Shown: piece after piece, positions 1 to 12,757 of the stretch
Layout of the letters: every line of letters starts with the position of its first letter
How positions within the stretch are numbered: the first letter of the stretch is position 1
Assembly: GCA_903878125.1 (NCBI GenBank)
Contig: CAIRGS010000276.1
Span: forward strand, 1-35,952
Origin: an uncultured Nitrosomonadales bacterium
Lineage (GTDB): Bacteria > Pseudomonadota > Gammaproteobacteria > Burkholderiales > Gallionellaceae
Length of the DNA: 35,952 nt
Reading direction: 5' to 3'
Program-made: the position numbers and the translations under genes
The notes under the pieces: generated by a model
Databases searched by the model: none
What the model was told of the DNA's origin: nothing
What the model saw: the letters and a program-made list of their open reading frames with translations, nothing else

Positions 1-202
1 AAATACCTTATCCAATTCCGCAGGCGTGACAACCCCGCAAACCGCAAAAATATCATAAATAGCTTTAGCATTTTTGTGCAATCCATTCTTTTTTAAAGAA
101 ATTACTGCAACATCAACTTTCAGCTCTAACTACTTGTCGCGCAAAGAAAAATATTGTTTTATTGCTTGACCCAGCCTGTTTTTTTCAATATAGTGAAGCG
201 CA

Positions 203-227
203 GTGGGGAAAAGTGGGTTTTTGTGGG
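203..227 (+). promoter_or_regulatory. MraZ-type operator: three GTGGG repeats with exact 10-bp period
   Basis: gtggggaaaagtgggtttttgtggg: GTGGG at 203-207, 213-217, 223-227, immediately upstream of the mraZ ATG at 251; a degenerate fourth copy (gtgaa) lies at 193. Matches the known MraZ binding-site architecture (TGGG repeats at 10-bp spacing). Confidence 0.85.
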
Positions 228-250
228 TCAGCAAGCACAGGGTTGCGATA

Positions 251-697
251 ATGTTTCAGGGAGCTGCACAACTCAGTCTGGATAGCAAAGGTAGGCTCGC
301 GATACCGGCTCGGCATCGTGATGTCTTGCTTGCTAATTTCGCCAGTCAATTAGTGCTAACTGCTGATGCGGATGGTTGCTTGCTGTGTTATCCGCAGCCT
401 GAATGGCAACCGATACGCGACAAGTTACTAAAACTATCCTCTCTTAATCCCCGCATTCGCGCGCTACAACGCCGCCTGATTGGTTACGCCGAAGATGTCG
501 AAATGGATGCCGCGGGACGCATACTGATTTCTCCTGCCTTGCGCAGCTATGCGACGCTGGATAAGCGCGTAATGCTGATTGGCCAAGGCAACAAACTAGA
601 ATTGTGGGATGAGGCGAAATGGACGGCGCAGCAGGAAATGGCGTTGTCGTTTGCTCATGGCGAACTTCCTCCGGAACTGGAGGGGTTCACGTTGTGA
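251..697 (+). CDS. mraZ: Transcriptional regulator MraZ
   Basis: [24 protein letters not shown]...; first gene of dcw. The ORF-track GTG start at 203 falls inside the operator repeats, so the ATG at 251 is preferred. Confidence 0.95.
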   Translation: MFQGAAQLSLDSKGRLAIPARHRDVLLANFASQLVLTADADGCLLCYPQPEWQPIRDKLLKLSSLNPRIRALQRRLIGYAEDVEMDAAGRILISPALRSYATLDKRVMLIGQGNKLELWDEAKWTAQQEMALSFAHGELPPELEGFTL

Positions 698-1653
698 GTG
701 GTTGCTTATCTCACACACCCAAACCATTGCATGAAACAGTTTTATTGCACGAAGCCATTGAGGCATTGCAGATTAAACCGGATGGTGTCTATGTGGATGG
801 CACGTTCGGGCGCGGTGGACACAGTCAGCTGATACTGCAAAAGCTGGGCGCGATGGGTCGTTTGATTGCGTTGGATAAGGATCCGGAGGCAGTAGCTGCA
901 GGGCAGGCAATTACTGATCCACGTTTTGTCATGGTGCACAGCGGATTCGCGCACTTGACCAAGTTGCTGGGCAAACTGGCGATTGAACAAGTGGACGGGG
1001 TGTTGCTCGATTTGGGGGTGTCTTCACCGCAACTGGATGATGAGCAACGCGGCTTCAGCTTCCGTTTCGACGCGCCGCTGGACATGCGCATGGACACCAG
1101 CAGCGGACAAACCGCAGCGGAATGGCTGGCCTCCGTAAATGAAAGTTTGCTTGGAGAGGTGATACGTGACTATGGCGAGGAACGGTTTGCTGCACAGATT
1201 GCAAGAGCGCTTGTTGCTGCACGCCAAGAGAAACCTATTGCCACCACACGTCAGCTCAGCGAAATTATTGCTCAGGCCGTGCGCACACGTGAGCCCGGGA
1301 AAAATCCGGCGACACGTACCTTTCAAGCTATACGGATTTATCTCAACCAGGAACTCGAAGAAATCGCGCGGATTCTCCCGCAGTGTGTGGATTGCCTAAG
1401 ACCAGGAGGACGTATCGTGGTCATCAGTTTCCATTCGCTGGAAGACCGTATGGTCAAACATTTTCTGCGTGACATGGCGCAGGGCGATAAGTTGCCGCGT
1501 AATTTGCCGATTCGCGCTGCAGATATCCCCAAAGGTAGGCTGCACCTGGTTGGCAAAGCAATTCACGCCACATCGCAGGAGGTGGCAACCAACCCGCGAG
1601 CGCGCAGTGCGGTGATGCGCGTAGCAGAACGTGCAGGAGAGGCGCATGACTAG
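694..1653 (+). CDS. rsmH: 16S rRNA (cytosine(1402)-N(4))-methyltransferase RsmH (MraW)
   Basis: [13 protein letters not shown]...[11 protein letters not shown]...[13 protein letters not shown] start overlapping the mraZ stop (GTGA). Confidence 0.95.
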   Translation: MSGCLSHTPKPLHETVLLHEAIEALQIKPDGVYVDGTFGRGGHSQLILQKLGAMGRLIALDKDPEAVAAGQAITDPRFVMVHSGFAHLTKLLGKLAIEQVDGVLLDLGVSSPQLDDEQRGFSFRFDAPLDMRMDTSSGQTAAEWLASVNESLLGEVIRDYGEERFAAQIARALVAARQEKPIATTRQLSEIIAQAVRTREPGKNPATRTFQAIRIYLNQELEEIARILPQCVDCLRPGGRIVVISFHSLEDRMVKHFLRDMAQGDKLPRNLPIRAADIPKGRLHLVGKAIHATSQEVATNPRARSAVMRVAERAGEAHD

Positions 1654-1936
1654 GGTGCATCTATTGCTCTTGCTTATGGTGATCATTTGCGCGCTGAGTG
1701 TTGTGACCTCACAAGACAAAGCACGCAAATTGTTTGCGGAATTACAAAAAGAAAAGGACCGCTCGCAGCAAATGGAAGAGGAATGGGGACGATTAAAGAT
1801 TGAGCAGCGTACCTCGGCGAATCCAGCGCGGGTAGAAAAAATCGCTGTCAACCAGTTGCAAATGCAGCTACCGAAAAGCCGGCAGATCCAATTTATCCGT
1901 GCTGAAGAGCTGAGTGCAGCTTCAACGCAACCATGA
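1646..1936 (+). CDS. ftsL: Cell division protein FtsL
   Basis: Small bitopic protein with an N-terminal TM and coiled coil between rsmH and ftsI; AGGAG RBS; ATGA-type overlap. Confidence 0.9.
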   Translation: MTRVHLLLLLMVIICALSVVTSQDKARKLFAELQKEKDRSQQMEEEWGRLKIEQRTSANPARVEKIAVNQLQMQLPKSRQIQFIRAEELSAASTQP

Positions 1937-3666
1937 ATTATTCCAGCCATATACAGTCCGCAAAGTTTGCAACATTACCGTCGGGGCGTTCTCGACTGAT
2001 ATTTGTGTTGTTGCTATTGGGCATGGGTGCATTGATCGTGCGCGCAGTATATTTGCAAGGCATCCAAAAGAATTTCCTGCAAAAGAAAGGGAATGCAAGT
2101 TCCAGCCGTGTCATAGACATTAGCGCACACCGCGGCATAATTGCCGACCGCCATGGGGAACCGCTCGCCATCAGCACGCCAGTGGAATCCATTTGGGTTA
2201 GCCCGCAGGATGTGGAAGCGACACCACATCAAGTGCATCAGTTAGCGCAGGTCATGGGCATGGATGCAAAAGAAGTGAGGAGTCGTTTATTCGACACTAC
2301 GCGTGATTTTGTTTATCTCCAGCGCCAATTACCACCCGAACAGGCGGAAAAAATCGTAAAACTGGGCATGCCCGGTGTGTCGCTACGGCGTGAGTATCGC
2401 CGCTATTACCCAAGCGGGGACATAACCGCGCATCTGCTTGGTTTCACTGACGTGGACGACAACGGTCAGGAAGGGCTGGAGCTGGCATTACAGAGTCAGC
2501 TCGGTGGCAAGACGGGTAGCCAGCGCGTAACCAAGGATGGCAAGGGTCATATTGTCGAAGACGTCGCCAGCATTCGCGCGCCCAAGCCGGGGAGCAATCT
2601 GGTGCTGAGTATGGACAGCAAAATCCAATATTTGGCTTACCGGGAAATAAAGCTGGCAGTCGAACAACATAATGCCAAAGCTGGCTCTATTGTAGTGCTG
2701 GATGCTCGAAGCGGCGAAGTATTGGCACTGGCCAATTGGCCAAGTTACAACCCAAATAATCGCGCCAAGCCCAGCCTTCAGGTACTACGCAACCATGCTG
2801 TAACTGACCTATTCGAACCGGGCTCCACGCTCAAGCCATTCACCGTGGCAGCGGCGCTGGAGTCTGGTAACGTGACGCCACAAACCATTATTAATACCGA
2901 GAATGGGGTAATGCTGGTCGGTGGACACAAAATTCATGACACCCACCCCGAAAAAACGCTCACAGTGGCGCAAGTAATTCAGAAATCCAGCAATGTAGGC
3001 GCGGCCAAGATTGCGCTATCGTTGCCGCCAGAAACAATCTGGCAAAGCCTGAACGAAAGTGGCTTTGGTACGCAGGCCGGCAGCGGTTTCCCCGGTGAAG
3101 CGGTGGGTAAGCTGCGCGATTACAAGAAGTGGCGGCCGATTGATCAGGCCACGCTTTCCTATGGCCACGGCATTTCCGTCAGTCTGTTGCAACTGGCGCG
3201 CGCCTATACAATATTTGCCAACCATGGTGAATTGAAACCAGTGTCATGGCTTAAGCTGGACACACCTGTGGGCGGCAAGAAAGTATATTCGGATGCCACC
3301 GCGCGCGAAATACTCAATATGCTGGAACTGGCGACTCTGCCAGGTGGCACCGCGCCGTTGGCACAGATCAATGGCTACCGCGTAGCGGGCAAGACTGGTA
3401 CTGCGCACAAGCTAGAGGGGGGGCGCTACATCAATCGTTATATTTCTTCTTTTGTCGGATTGGCGCCCGCGTCCAGCCCACAACTGATAGTGGCAGTGAT
3501 GATCAACGAGCCAAACAAAGGCCAGTATTACGGTGGTTTGGTCGCAGCACCGGTATTCAGTAATGTGATGGGCGCGGCGCTACGCTTGCTCAACGTGCCT
3601 AACGATACTCGGCTCGGAAATTTAGTAATGCCGCCATCTGTCGATATCGTGAAGGAGGAAGTATGA
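1933..3666 (+). CDS. ftsI: Peptidoglycan D,D-transpeptidase FtsI (PBP3)
   Basis: Motifs AHRGIIADRHGEPLA, FEPGSTLKPF (SxxK), KSSNVG (SxN), AGKTGTAHK (KTG). Confidence 0.96.
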   Translation: MNYSSHIQSAKFATLPSGRSRLIFVLLLLGMGALIVRAVYLQGIQKNFLQKKGNASSSRVIDISAHRGIIADRHGEPLAISTPVESIWVSPQDVEATPHQVHQLAQVMGMDAKEVRSRLFDTTRDFVYLQRQLPPEQAEKIVKLGMPGVSLRREYRRYYPSGDITAHLLGFTDVDDNGQEGLELALQSQLGGKTGSQRVTKDGKGHIVEDVASIRAPKPGSNLVLSMDSKIQYLAYREIKLAVEQHNAKAGSIVVLDARSGEVLALANWPSYNPNNRAKPSLQVLRNHAVTDLFEPGSTLKPFTVAAALESGNVTPQTIINTENGVMLVGGHKIHDTHPEKTLTVAQVIQKSSNVGAAKIALSLPPETIWQSLNESGFGTQAGSGFPGEAVGKLRDYKKWRPIDQATLSYGHGISVSLLQLARAYTIFANHGELKPVSWLKLDTPVGGKKVYSDATAREILNMLELATLPGGTAPLAQINGYRVAGKTGTAHKLEGGRYINRYISSFVGLAPASSPQLIVAVMINEPNKGQYYGGLVAAPVFSNVMGAALRLLNVPNDTRLGNLVMPPSVDIVKEEV

Positions 3667-5210
3667 GCTTCCATTCCGACCTCATTTCCTCCCTCGGCGT
3701 AAAGGTCACACGGCTAGTGACGGATAGCCGCGCGGTTGCGCCAGGCGATACATTCATCGCGTACCCCGGCAGCAAAGCAGATGGACGCCAGTTCATTAAG
3801 CAATCTATCGCAAATGGTGCCAATGCGGTGATCTGGGAAGCGCACGGCTTTAGGTGGAACGAAGCATGGCAACTCCCCAATTTGGCAGTTGCCGATCTGC
3901 GCCATCATGCCGGAGAGATTGCTGACCATGTATATGGCAGGCCTTCGCAAAAATTGTGGGCAGTTGGTATCACCGGCACCAACGGTAAGACATCTTGCTG
4001 CCACTGGATTGCACAATCGTTTTGCGCACTGGGCAAAAAAACTGCGCTGATCGGAACCTTGGGCAACGGCTTCCAATCTGCGTTGCAGCCCACTCTTAAC
4101 ACCACACCTGATGCCATCCACCTGCACGAATTGTTAGCTGAGTATCTCGCACATGGCGCGCAGGCTGTTGCAATGGAAGTGTCCTCTCATGCTTTGGAAC
4201 AGGGACGCGTGAGTGGGGTGCAATTCGATGTAGCGCTGCTTACCAATCTCAGCCGAGACCATCTCGATTATCACGGTGACATGCAAAGCTATGCGGCGGC
4301 CAAGCGACGCTTATTCGATTGGAAAACGCTTAAATACATTTTACTCAACCTGGATGATGCATTTGGTGCCGAGCTTGCCGAACAACTGCAGGACAAAGGT
4401 GTGGAAGTGGTGGGCTACGGTCTAAACGACGATGCCTTGGCCCTGGCTGAGCGCCTCGGTTTACGCATGGTTTACGGTGGTGCATTACACATGAATGTGC
4501 ATGGGTTCAGCCTGCAAATACATTCCAGCTGGGGCGGTGGTGAGCTGCATAACACACTGATCGGGCGCTTTAATGTTGCCAATCTGTTAGGTGTTCTGGC
4601 GGTATTGCTGGTGAGCGGCGTGACGTTAAGCAATGCGCTGCACGAATTATCGCGTATCAGCGCGGTGCCCGGACGCATGCAGGCTTTTGGTAATGGCGGC
4701 GATCGCCCCACTGTGGTGGTGGACTATGCACATACTCCGGATGCACTGGAAAAAGTGTTGCAGGCCGTGCGTGAAGTGCTCGGACATGCGCCAGTCGGAC
4801 GTGAATCGGTCGGGGCTGGCGGCGGCAAACTGGTTTGTGTGTTCGGTTGTGGCGGCGACCGTGACCGCGGCAAACGCCCGATGATGGGGGCTATCGCAGC
4901 CAAATTGGCAGACATCTCTATTATTACCAGCGACAACCCGCGCAGTGAAGCGCCACTCGACATTATCGCAGCCATTGTCTCCGGCATTACATCCGGAAGA
5001 AGGAAAACGAACGGCACATACCAAATCATCGAAGATCGCGCCTCAGCCATCGCACAAGCAGTACTCAGCGCGCATGCGAAGGATATCGTATTGATTGCTG
5101 GTAAAGGGCACGAGACGTCCCAGGAAATCAAAGGTGTGAAATATCCATTCAGCGACGCAGAGGTTGCACAGCGCGCATTGTTGGCTTGGCGCAATGAGGA
5201 GCGGGCATGA
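3663..5210 (+). CDS. murE: UDP-N-acetylmuramyl-tripeptide synthetase MurE
   Basis: GITGTNGKTSCCHW; VDYAHTPDALEKVL; SDNPRSEAP (the DNPR meso-DAP-adding type motif). Confidence 0.96.
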   Translation: MSFHSDLISSLGVKVTRLVTDSRAVAPGDTFIAYPGSKADGRQFIKQSIANGANAVIWEAHGFRWNEAWQLPNLAVADLRHHAGEIADHVYGRPSQKLWAVGITGTNGKTSCCHWIAQSFCALGKKTALIGTLGNGFQSALQPTLNTTPDAIHLHELLAEYLAHGAQAVAMEVSSHALEQGRVSGVQFDVALLTNLSRDHLDYHGDMQSYAAAKRRLFDWKTLKYILLNLDDAFGAELAEQLQDKGVEVVGYGLNDDALALAERLGLRMVYGGALHMNVHGFSLQIHSSWGGGELHNTLIGRFNVANLLGVLAVLLVSGVTLSNALHELSRISAVPGRMQAFGNGGDRPTVVVDYAHTPDALEKVLQAVREVLGHAPVGRESVGAGGGKLVCVFGCGGDRDRGKRPMMGAIAAKLADISIITSDNPRSEAPLDIIAAIVSGITSGRRKTNGTYQIIEDRASAIAQAVLSAHAKDIVLIAGKGHETSQEIKGVKYPFSDAEVAQRALLAWRNEERA

Positions 5211-6667
5211 TGCTGCTATCGCAGGCTGCGCAGGTGTTGGGCTGTGAGCTTGTCGGCCACGATGTATTGTTTACCTCCGTGTCCAGCGATAGTCGAACGA
5301 TCACTTCAGGCGATCTATTTGTAGCGTTGCAAGGCGAAAATTACGATGGCGCTGCATTTGTTGCCAGTGCTAGTCAAAGCGGTGCAGTCGCTGCATTGGT
5401 AAAAACTACAAGTTATCGGGTCATTGAATCACCATGCCCATTACTGCTGGTCGAAGACACGCGCCTGGCATTAGGTCGTCTGGCAGCTTATTGGCGTGCG
5501 CAGTTCAATTTTCCTGTGATTGCAGTGACCGGCAGCAATGGCAAGACCACTGTGAAGGAAATGTTGGCAAGCATATTGCGCGCGGCAACAGGTGATGATG
5601 GCGCAGTGTCTGCAACACTTGGAAACCTCAACAATGACATTGGTGTGCCACTTACCTTGCTTAAGTTGAGAGCCGAGCATCGCTATGCAGTAATCGAGAT
5701 GGGCATGAACCATACGGGAGAAATTGAATACCTGACCCGACTAGCACGGCCGGATATCGCCATTGTCAACAACGCGGGCAGCGCGCACTTGGCCGAACTG
5801 GGTTCGGTGAAGGCGGTGGCACTCGCTAAAGGAGAAATTTTCATAGGGTTGTCGCCTCAAGGCACTGCAGTCATTAATGCCGATGATGCTTATGCACCAC
5901 TATGGCGCGAGTTGGCAGACGGCCATACGATTATTGAATTCGGTCTGGGAAAAAACAGGGCGGTAAATGCGCAATGGCAGATAAAGGGCTATGGCGCATA
6001 TATCGAAGTGAGCATGCCGCAGGGTAGCTTCAGTGCACAGTTGCAAGTACCGGGAGAGCACAACGTACGCAACGCGCTGGCGGCTACTGCTGCAGCGTTG
6101 GCCTTACACGTACCCTTGTCAGCGATTGTGGCAGGGCTGGAAAAGTTTTCTGGCGTGGCCGCTCGTTTGCAGCGTAAAGCTGCGCTGCATGGTGCGATGC
6201 TGATAGATGATAGCTATAACGCCAATCCAGCCTCACTGCACGCCGCGCTCGAGGTATTGGCGCAGAGCGCCGGTAAAAAGATCCTGGTACTAGGCGACAT
6301 GGGAGAGCTAGGGGAGGATGCCGTACGCCTGCATGGCGAAATTGGCGCAGAAGCCCTCCGTTTGGGGGTGAACCAGCTATTGGCACTGGGCAAATTGACA
6401 CTTCATACGGTACGTGAGTTCGGCTCAGGCGCCCGCCACTTTGAACGCATTGAGGATTTATTAGCCGAGCTGGATATGAATTTGGATGCTGACAGCACGC
6501 TACTAGTGAAGGGCTCTCGCTTCATGCGCATGGAGCGAGTAGTGCAGCACTGCACTGGAACAAATAAGGTGCGGGAGGAAAGAAGCAAAGAAGCGTCCAT
6601 GCACAATCTTCACCAGATTTCCAATCCCCTTAACCGACCAGCCGAAAGAAACAAAAATGTTACTTAA
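5207..6667 (+). CDS. murF: UDP-N-acetylmuramoyl-tripeptide--D-alanyl-D-alanine ligase MurF
   Basis: [39 protein letters not shown] overlap with murE. Confidence 0.96.
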   Translation: MMLLSQAAQVLGCELVGHDVLFTSVSSDSRTITSGDLFVALQGENYDGAAFVASASQSGAVAALVKTTSYRVIESPCPLLLVEDTRLALGRLAAYWRAQFNFPVIAVTGSNGKTTVKEMLASILRAATGDDGAVSATLGNLNNDIGVPLTLLKLRAEHRYAVIEMGMNHTGEIEYLTRLARPDIAIVNNAGSAHLAELGSVKAVALAKGEIFIGLSPQGTAVINADDAYAPLWRELADGHTIIEFGLGKNRAVNAQWQIKGYGAYIEVSMPQGSFSAQLQVPGEHNVRNALAATAAALALHVPLSAIVAGLEKFSGVAARLQRKAALHGAMLIDDSYNANPASLHAALEVLAQSAGKKILVLGDMGELGEDAVRLHGEIGAEALRLGVNQLLALGKLTLHTVREFGSGARHFERIEDLLAELDMNLDADSTLLVKGSRFMRMERVVQHCTGTNKVREERSKEASMHNLHQISNPLNRPAERNKNVT

Positions 6668-7742
6668 ATTCGCGCAATGGTTATCGCAATATGTCAGTGG
6701 TTTCAGCGTATTCAATTACATCACTCTGCGCGCCGTGCTGGCAGCGATGACTGCGTTGTCTATTTCCTTCCTGGTCGGACCGATGATGATACGCAAGCTG
6801 ACCGCCTACAAAATAGGCCAAGCGGTACGGGATGACGGCCCACAGACGCATCTGATAAAAGCTGGCACGCCAACCATGGGAGGAGCGTTAATTCTCACCT
6901 CGATCGCCATCACCACATTATTGTGGGCCGATCTGAGTAATAAATATGTATGGGTGGTATTGCTCACCACATTGAGTTTCGGCGCGATCGGCTGGGTCGA
7001 TGACTACCGCAAAGTGGTTCATCGCAACCCCAAGGGGCTATCTGCCAAAACCAAGATATTCTGGCAATCCATTATTGCGGTGATCGTAGCGGCGTACCTG
7101 TGGCAGCACGCCAGCCTGCCTGCGCATACCGAACTTATCGTGCCCTTCTTCAAGCATCTGGTATTTCCGCTGGCAGCATTCACTTTCATTCTGCTGGCCT
7201 ACCTGGTTATCGTCGGCACCAGTAACGCAGTAAATTTGACCGATGGTCTGGACGGCTTGGCGATCATGCCCACGGTGATGATCAGCAGTGCGCTGGCGAT
7301 CTTCGCTTATGTTGCGGGCCATGCCGTGTTCGCCAAGTATCTTGGCATGCCACATGTTCCTGGCGCAAGCGAATTAGCGGTCTTCTGCGGCGCAATTGCG
7401 GGCGCAGGGTTAGCTTTTTTGTGGTTTAACGCTTATCCGGCAGAAGTGTTCATGGGCGACGTAGGTGCGCTGGCGCTGGGCGCTGCACTCGGCACGGTGG
7501 CAGTGATCGTGCGCCAGGAAATCGTACTGCTCATCATGGGTGGGGTGTTCGTGCTGGAAACGCTATCGGTAATCATCCAGGTGGCTTCTTTCAAGCTGAC
7601 TGGCAGGCGCATCTTTCGCATGGCACCACTCCATCATCATTATGAATTGAAGGGCTGGAAAGAGAATCAAGTAGTTGTTCGGTTTTGGATTATTTCGATG
7701 ATGTTGGTATTAGTCGGATTGACGACGCTGAAATTGCGATGA
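6657..7742 (+). CDS. mraY: Phospho-N-acetylmuramoyl-pentapeptide-transferase MraY
   Basis: [41 protein letters not shown]. Confidence 0.97.
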   Translation: MLLKFAQWLSQYVSGFSVFNYITLRAVLAAMTALSISFLVGPMMIRKLTAYKIGQAVRDDGPQTHLIKAGTPTMGGALILTSIAITTLLWADLSNKYVWVVLLTTLSFGAIGWVDDYRKVVHRNPKGLSAKTKIFWQSIIAVIVAAYLWQHASLPAHTELIVPFFKHLVFPLAAFTFILLAYLVIVGTSNAVNLTDGLDGLAIMPTVMISSALAIFAYVAGHAVFAKYLGMPHVPGASELAVFCGAIAGAGLAFLWFNAYPAEVFMGDVGALALGAALGTVAVIVRQEIVLLIMGGVFVLETLSVIIQVASFKLTGRRIFRMAPLHHHYELKGWKENQVVVRFWIISMMLVLVGLTTLKLR

Positions 7743-9139
7743 TGAAATTGTCAAACAAATTGGTGCTGGTGCTGGGTCTCGGCGAGACCGGGCTGTCGCT
7801 CGTGCGTTGGCTTAGTGCGCAGGGTGCGCGGGTGCGCGCTGCGGACAGTCGTGACCTCCCTCCCTCCTTAGATGAATTGCGTACGCTGTTTCCCGAGACG
7901 GAGTTGCACTGCGGTGTGTTTCGCAGCGCATTGCTCAATGATATCGACTTGATCGCCATCAGTCCCGGGATACCAATGAGCAACCAATTCGTCGTGCAGG
8001 CGGCGGCGCGTGGCATTCCAATAATGGGCGATATTGAATTATTTGCGCAATCATTGCCGCAAGACCGGCGCCCGAAAATTATTGCCATCACCGGTGCCAA
8101 TGGTAAGTCCACGGTAACCAGCATGGTCGGTGCGATGTGCCGTGCAGCAGGGTTAGACACAGCAGTGGCTGGCAATATTTCGCCCGCAGTGCTGGATGTG
8201 CTATTGCAGCGCCAAGGACAGCAGCCGGATGTTTGGGTGCTTGAACTTTCCAGCTTTCAGTTGGAAACCACATCCTCACTCAGTGCGGATGCAGCAACGG
8301 TACTCAACATCAGCGAAGACCATCTCGATCGTTATTCTGACATAAACGAATATATAGCCGCGAAGGCGCGCATCTTCCGTAACAATGGGCAGAACAGCGT
8401 GCAAGTGCTCAATCGCGATGATGAATTCAGTGCTGGCATGGCGTTATCAGGACGCATTCTAAATACATTTGGATTGAATACCCCGCCTCCCACTGATAGT
8501 GACTGGGGCATAGATAGCAGTGGCGAGGATGTATGGCTAATGCATGGCCAACGGCGCGTGATGAATGCCAATGAGCTGCGAGTGGTGGGGCTACATAATG
8601 TGGCCAATGCATTGGCTGCCCTTGCCTTGTCCCATGCCGTGGGTTTGCCGCTGACCCCGTTACTGAATGCGTTACGCGCTTTCGAGGGTTTGCCGCATCG
8701 CGTGCAACCAATCGCGAAGATCAACCACATCATTTATTACGACGACTCCAAAGGAACTAATGTCGGCGCTACCATAGCGGCGCTAAAGGGTTTAGGACGG
8801 CCCGCCGTTTTGATCGCGGGCGGAGAGGGCAAAGGGCAGGATTTTGCGCCGCTCTATCCGGTAGTGATGCAGTATGCGCGCGCTATAGTGCTCATCGGAC
8901 GCGATGCTGACAAGATTGCAGCAGTCTTGCAGAATTGCGGCGTGCCTGTAGTTCATGCACGCGATATGGTCGATGCAGTGCGTCAGAGTGCCACTCTGGC
9001 GCAGCCGGGTGACGTAGTGCTCTTATCACCGGCCTGCGCCAGCTTTGATATGTTCCGTAATTACAGCCATCGTGCTGAAGTATTTACCGCTGCGGTGCAT
9101 GCGTTACAAGAGGAGGTGGCATGCTCGCCGCAAGCCTGA
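7739..9139 (+). CDS. murD: UDP-N-acetylmuramoylalanine--D-glutamate ligase MurD
   Basis: [54 protein letters not shown]. Internal ATG preferred over the ORF-track start. Confidence 0.96.
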   Translation: MMKLSNKLVLVLGLGETGLSLVRWLSAQGARVRAADSRDLPPSLDELRTLFPETELHCGVFRSALLNDIDLIAISPGIPMSNQFVVQAAARGIPIMGDIELFAQSLPQDRRPKIIAITGANGKSTVTSMVGAMCRAAGLDTAVAGNISPAVLDVLLQRQGQQPDVWVLELSSFQLETTSSLSADAATVLNISEDHLDRYSDINEYIAAKARIFRNNGQNSVQVLNRDDEFSAGMALSGRILNTFGLNTPPPTDSDWGIDSSGEDVWLMHGQRRVMNANELRVVGLHNVANALAALALSHAVGLPLTPLLNALRAFEGLPHRVQPIAKINHIIYYDDSKGTNVGATIAALKGLGRPAVLIAGGEGKGQDFAPLYPVVMQYARAIVLIGRDADKIAAVLQNCGVPVVHARDMVDAVRQSATLAQPGDVVLLSPACASFDMFRNYSHRAEVFTAAVHALQEEVACSPQA

Positions 9140-10284
9140 CCAGCCACCGCCATGCCTTGGTGGAATACGACGAGATACTGTCGTGGATAACCATCGCGTT
9201 GCTGGCGTTCGGACTGGTAATGGTGTATTCGGCTTCTATCGCCACTGCCGAAGCCAGCAAGTTCACCGGCTTTCAGCCTGCGTATTATTTGGTGCGGCAT
9301 GGCCTGTATATTTTCGTCGGTATCGTGGCCGGCGTCATGGCGTTCCAGGTATCGCTGGATAGCTGGCAGAGGCTGGCGCCCTACCTGTTTCTGCTTGGCG
9401 TGGCACTGCTGATTCTAGTGCTTATCCCCGGCATCGGGCGCGAAGTGAATGGCAGCCGCCGCTGGCTTTCACTGTTCGTCATTAATCTCCAGCCATCTGA
9501 ACTCATAAAATTATTTGCCGTGCTGTATGCCGCCGATTACACCGTACGCAAAGGCTTGCTCAACTATCACTGGAGCCGAGTATTTCTGCCGATGTTCGCG
9601 GTGATGGCGTTGGTTGGATGGTTGTTATTGCTAGAACCGGATATGGGTTCTTTCGTGGTGATTTGTATTGTCGCGGGATCCATCCTGTTTCTTGGCGGTT
9701 TCAATATCAAGGTGTTCGCCGCATTGGTGATTGCCCTGCCTGTCGCATTTGCAGCTCTTATTTTCTCATCACCCTATCGCATGCAGCGCGTAGTCGGCTT
9801 CATGGATCCATGGTCTGATCCTTACGGCAAGGGATACCAGTTAAGTCATGCACTGATCGCATTTGGTCGTGGCGAATGGTTCGGCGTGGGACTGGGCGGC
9901 AGTTTACAAAAATTGTTCTACTTGCCGGAAGCACATACAGACTTTCTACTCGCGGTAATTGCTGAAGAGCTTGGCTTCGTTGGTATATGCATGGTTATCC
10001 TGTTATTTGCCGGGCTGATCATTCGCGCCTTCGCCATCGGCCGTCAAGCTGCCAATCTCGATCGCCAGTTTGCCGCGCTGGTGGCACAGGGTATTGCCGT
10101 GTGGCTGGGCGTGCAAGCGATGATAAATATTGGCGTAAATACGGGAGTATTGCCCACCAAAGGATTAACCCTGCCCTTTCTCAGTTTTGGCGGCAGCAGC
10201 GTGGTAGTGAGTTGCATTGCGGCAGCGCTGCTACTCCGTATCGATTGGGAAAACAGACGCATATTGAGAGGCCTGCCAACATGA
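9121..10284 (+). CDS. ftsW: Peptidoglycan glycosyltransferase FtsW (SEDS)
   Basis: Polytopic SEDS protein; [33 protein letters not shown]. Confidence 0.96.
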   Translation: MLAASLTSHRHALVEYDEILSWITIALLAFGLVMVYSASIATAEASKFTGFQPAYYLVRHGLYIFVGIVAGVMAFQVSLDSWQRLAPYLFLLGVALLILVLIPGIGREVNGSRRWLSLFVINLQPSELIKLFAVLYAADYTVRKGLLNYHWSRVFLPMFAVMALVGWLLLLEPDMGSFVVICIVAGSILFLGGFNIKVFAALVIALPVAFAALIFSSPYRMQRVVGFMDPWSDPYGKGYQLSHALIAFGRGEWFGVGLGGSLQKLFYLPEAHTDFLLAVIAEELGFVGICMVILLFAGLIIRAFAIGRQAANLDRQFAALVAQGIAVWLGVQAMINIGVNTGVLPTKGLTLPFLSFGGSSVVVSCIAAALLLRIDWENRRILRGLPT

Positions 10285-11342
10285 CTCGTAAGATCCTGAT
10301 CATGGCAGGCGGAACGGGTGGCCATATCTTCCCGGCTTTGGCTGTGGCAGGCTACCTGCGCTCGAAAGGCTGGCACGTCATTTGGCTGGGCGCGCCCAGA
10401 AGCATGGAAGCAGAGTTGGTGCCCCGACATGGCTATGAAATGGCTAGTGTGCGGTTCTCCGGTTTGCGCGGAAAGGGGCTGTTGCGCAAATTGATGCTGC
10501 CACTAAATCTACTGCTGGCATTGGGGCAAAGCTGTGCTGCATTGTTGCGTCATCGTCCCGACGTGGTGCTGGGCATGGGGGGTTATATCACCATTCCTGG
10601 CGGAATCATGGCTGCATTGATGCGCCGCCCATTGTTGATTCACGAACAAAATTCCATTGCCGGACTGAGCAACAAGGTTCTGGCACGATTAGCCGCAAGA
10701 GTGCTGAGCGGTTTTCCGTACGTACTGCCAACAGCTGAATGGTGTGGCAATCCAGTACGCGACAGTATCGCCATGCTACCCGAGCCGCAGGTACGCTACG
10801 CCGCACGGAGCGGAGTGCTTAACCTGTTAGTGCTGGGTGGCAGTTTGGGAGCGAAGGCAATCAACGATTGCGTGCCACAGGCATTGGCATTATTACCACA
10901 GGCTACACGCCACAATGTGTTACATCAAACTGGCAAGCAGCATTTAGAAGCGGTGCGCACCGCTTACCAGCAAGCGGCAGTAAATGCCGAGTCTCAGCCA
11001 TTTCTGGATGATATGGCACGGCACTATGCCTGGGCGGATGTCGTAATTTGTCGTGCCGGAGCCTTGACTATCGCCGAACTGGCAGCAGCTGGCGTAGCCA
11101 GCATACTGGTGCCATTTCCGTTCGCGGTGGATGATCACCAGACCGGCAATGCGCGATTTCTCAGCGAGCGCGGCGCGGCCGCCCTGCTACCGCAGACCGA
11201 ATTGAAACCGCAGCCCTTGGCCAATTTATTACAGGGAATCACTAGGGAACGTGCTCTGAACATGGCGCAAAGCGCGCGCAAACTAGCCAAACCGGAAGCA
11301 ACACTGTGTGTTGCACAAGTATGCATGGAGTTGGCAGGATGA
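10281..11342 (+). CDS. murG: UDP-GlcNAc:lipid I GlcNAc-transferase MurG
   Basis: [47 protein letters not shown]. Start at ATG 10281, overlapping the ftsW stop. Confidence 0.96.
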   Translation: MTRKILIMAGGTGGHIFPALAVAGYLRSKGWHVIWLGAPRSMEAELVPRHGYEMASVRFSGLRGKGLLRKLMLPLNLLLALGQSCAALLRHRPDVVLGMGGYITIPGGIMAALMRRPLLIHEQNSIAGLSNKVLARLAARVLSGFPYVLPTAEWCGNPVRDSIAMLPEPQVRYAARSGVLNLLVLGGSLGAKAINDCVPQALALLPQATRHNVLHQTGKQHLEAVRTAYQQAAVNAESQPFLDDMARHYAWADVVICRAGALTIAELAAAGVASILVPFPFAVDDHQTGNARFLSERGAAALLPQTELKPQPLANLLQGITRERALNMAQSARKLAKPEATLCVAQVCMELAG

Positions 11343-12757
11343 AACATAAAGTTAAACACATCCACTTCATTGGCATTGGTGGCTCCGGCATGAGCGGAAT
11401 AGCTGAAGTATTACTCAATTTAGGCTATCAGGTGAGCGGTTCTGATATTGCTGACAATGCCATCATACAGCGTATGAAACAACTCGGCGCGACGGTGTAT
11501 TTGGGGCATGACGGTAGTCATTCGGCGAATGCCAATGCAGTAGTCGTGTCTTCCGCAGTGAATTCAGACAACCCGGAGATAGTAGCCGCGCGCGCGCGCA
11601 ATATTCCAGTGGTACCGCGCGCAATGATGCTGGCAGAACTAATGCGTTTACGCCAGGGAATCGCCGTGGCCGGCACACATGGCAAGACCACCACCACCAG
11701 CCTGATCGCGAGCGTGTTAGCCAAAGGTGGTTTTGATCCGACCTTTGTCATTGGCGGAAAGCTTAACAGTAGCGGCACCAACGCCAAGCTGGGAACTGGC
11801 GAATTTATCGTAGTGGAAGCAGATGAATCGGATGCTTCGTTTTTGTACCTGCAACCCATCTTGGCTGTGATTACCAACATAGATGCTGATCACATGGAAA
11901 CATACGAGCATGATTTCTCGAAGCTGAAGCAGGCATTCGTAGATTTCGTCGAACACTTGCCATTCTATGGCATGGTCATGGTATGCGCGGATGATGCCAA
12001 CATACGCGACATTCTGCCCAGTATCAGCAAGCCAGTTACCACTTACGGTTTTGCCGAAGACGCGCAAATCCGTGCGGTGAATGTACGTCATCAAGATGGC
12101 AAGATGCGATTCACCGCATTATGCCGACAAAATGGACAGCCTCGCGATCTGGATATCATACTCAATTTGCCCGGACAGCATAACGTACAGAATGCGCTGG
12201 CAGCAATCGCCGTGGGGCTGGAAGTCGGCGTAGCAGATGATGCCATCGTTAGCGCGCTGGGTGAATTCGAGGGCGTTGGTCGGCGTTTTCAACGCTATGG
12301 CGAAATTCCACTGGCGGGTAGCGGCACCTATACTCTGGTCGATGATTACGGCCACCATCCCATCGAAATACTGGCGACAGTAAATGCTGTGCGCGGGGCA
12401 TTTCCGGGGCGGCGTTTAGTGCTGGCGTTTCAGCCCCATCGCTACACGCGTACGCGTGATTTATTTGAAGATTTCGTCAAGGTATTAAGCGGGGTGGATG
12501 TGCTATTGCTGGCCGAAGTATATGCCGCTGGCGAGCTGCCCATCGTAGCGGCAGACGGGCGTGCACTGACCCACGCTTTACGTGTGGCCGGGCAAAACAA
12601 GGTGCTGTTCGTGGAACAAATTCAAGATATGCCGCAGGCCATTCTGAATATGGCACAAGCCGGTGATGTAATCGTAACCATGGGAGCGGGTTCTATTGGC
12701 GGTGTAGCGGGCATGCTAAAAAATTTAGCCACCAATCCTGGCGCATCTCCAAAATGA
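11339..12757 (+). CDS. murC: UDP-N-acetylmuramate--L-alanine ligase MurC
   Basis: [42 protein letters not shown]. Start at ATG 11339. Confidence 0.96.
   Translation: MKHKVKHIHFIGIGGSGMSGIAEVLLNLGYQVSGSDIADNAIIQRMKQLGATVYLGHDGSHSANANAVVVSSAVNSDNPEIVAARARNIPVVPRAMMLAELMRLRQGIAVAGTHGKTTTTSLIASVLAKGGFDPTFVIGGKLNSSGTNAKLGTGEFIVVEADESDASFLYLQPILAVITNIDADHMETYEHDFSKLKQAFVDFVEHLPFYGMVMVCADDANIRDILPSISKPVTTYGFAEDAQIRAVNVRHQDGKMRFTALCRQNGQPRDLDIILNLPGQHNVQNALAAIAVGLEVGVADDAIVSALGEFEGVGRRFQRYGEIPLAGSGTYTLVDDYGHHPIEILATVNAVRGAFPGRRLVLAFQPHRYTRTRDLFEDFVKVLSGVDVLLLAEVYAAGELPIVAADGRALTHALRVAGQNKVLFVEQIQDMPQAILNMAQAGDVIVTMGAGSIGGVAGMLKNLATNPGASPK

Noticed and set aside
6550-6667. murF C-terminal extension ([35 protein letters not shown]) as a fused domain
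   Set aside because: Short, polar, low-information tail reading into the mraY start; most likely a simple extension.
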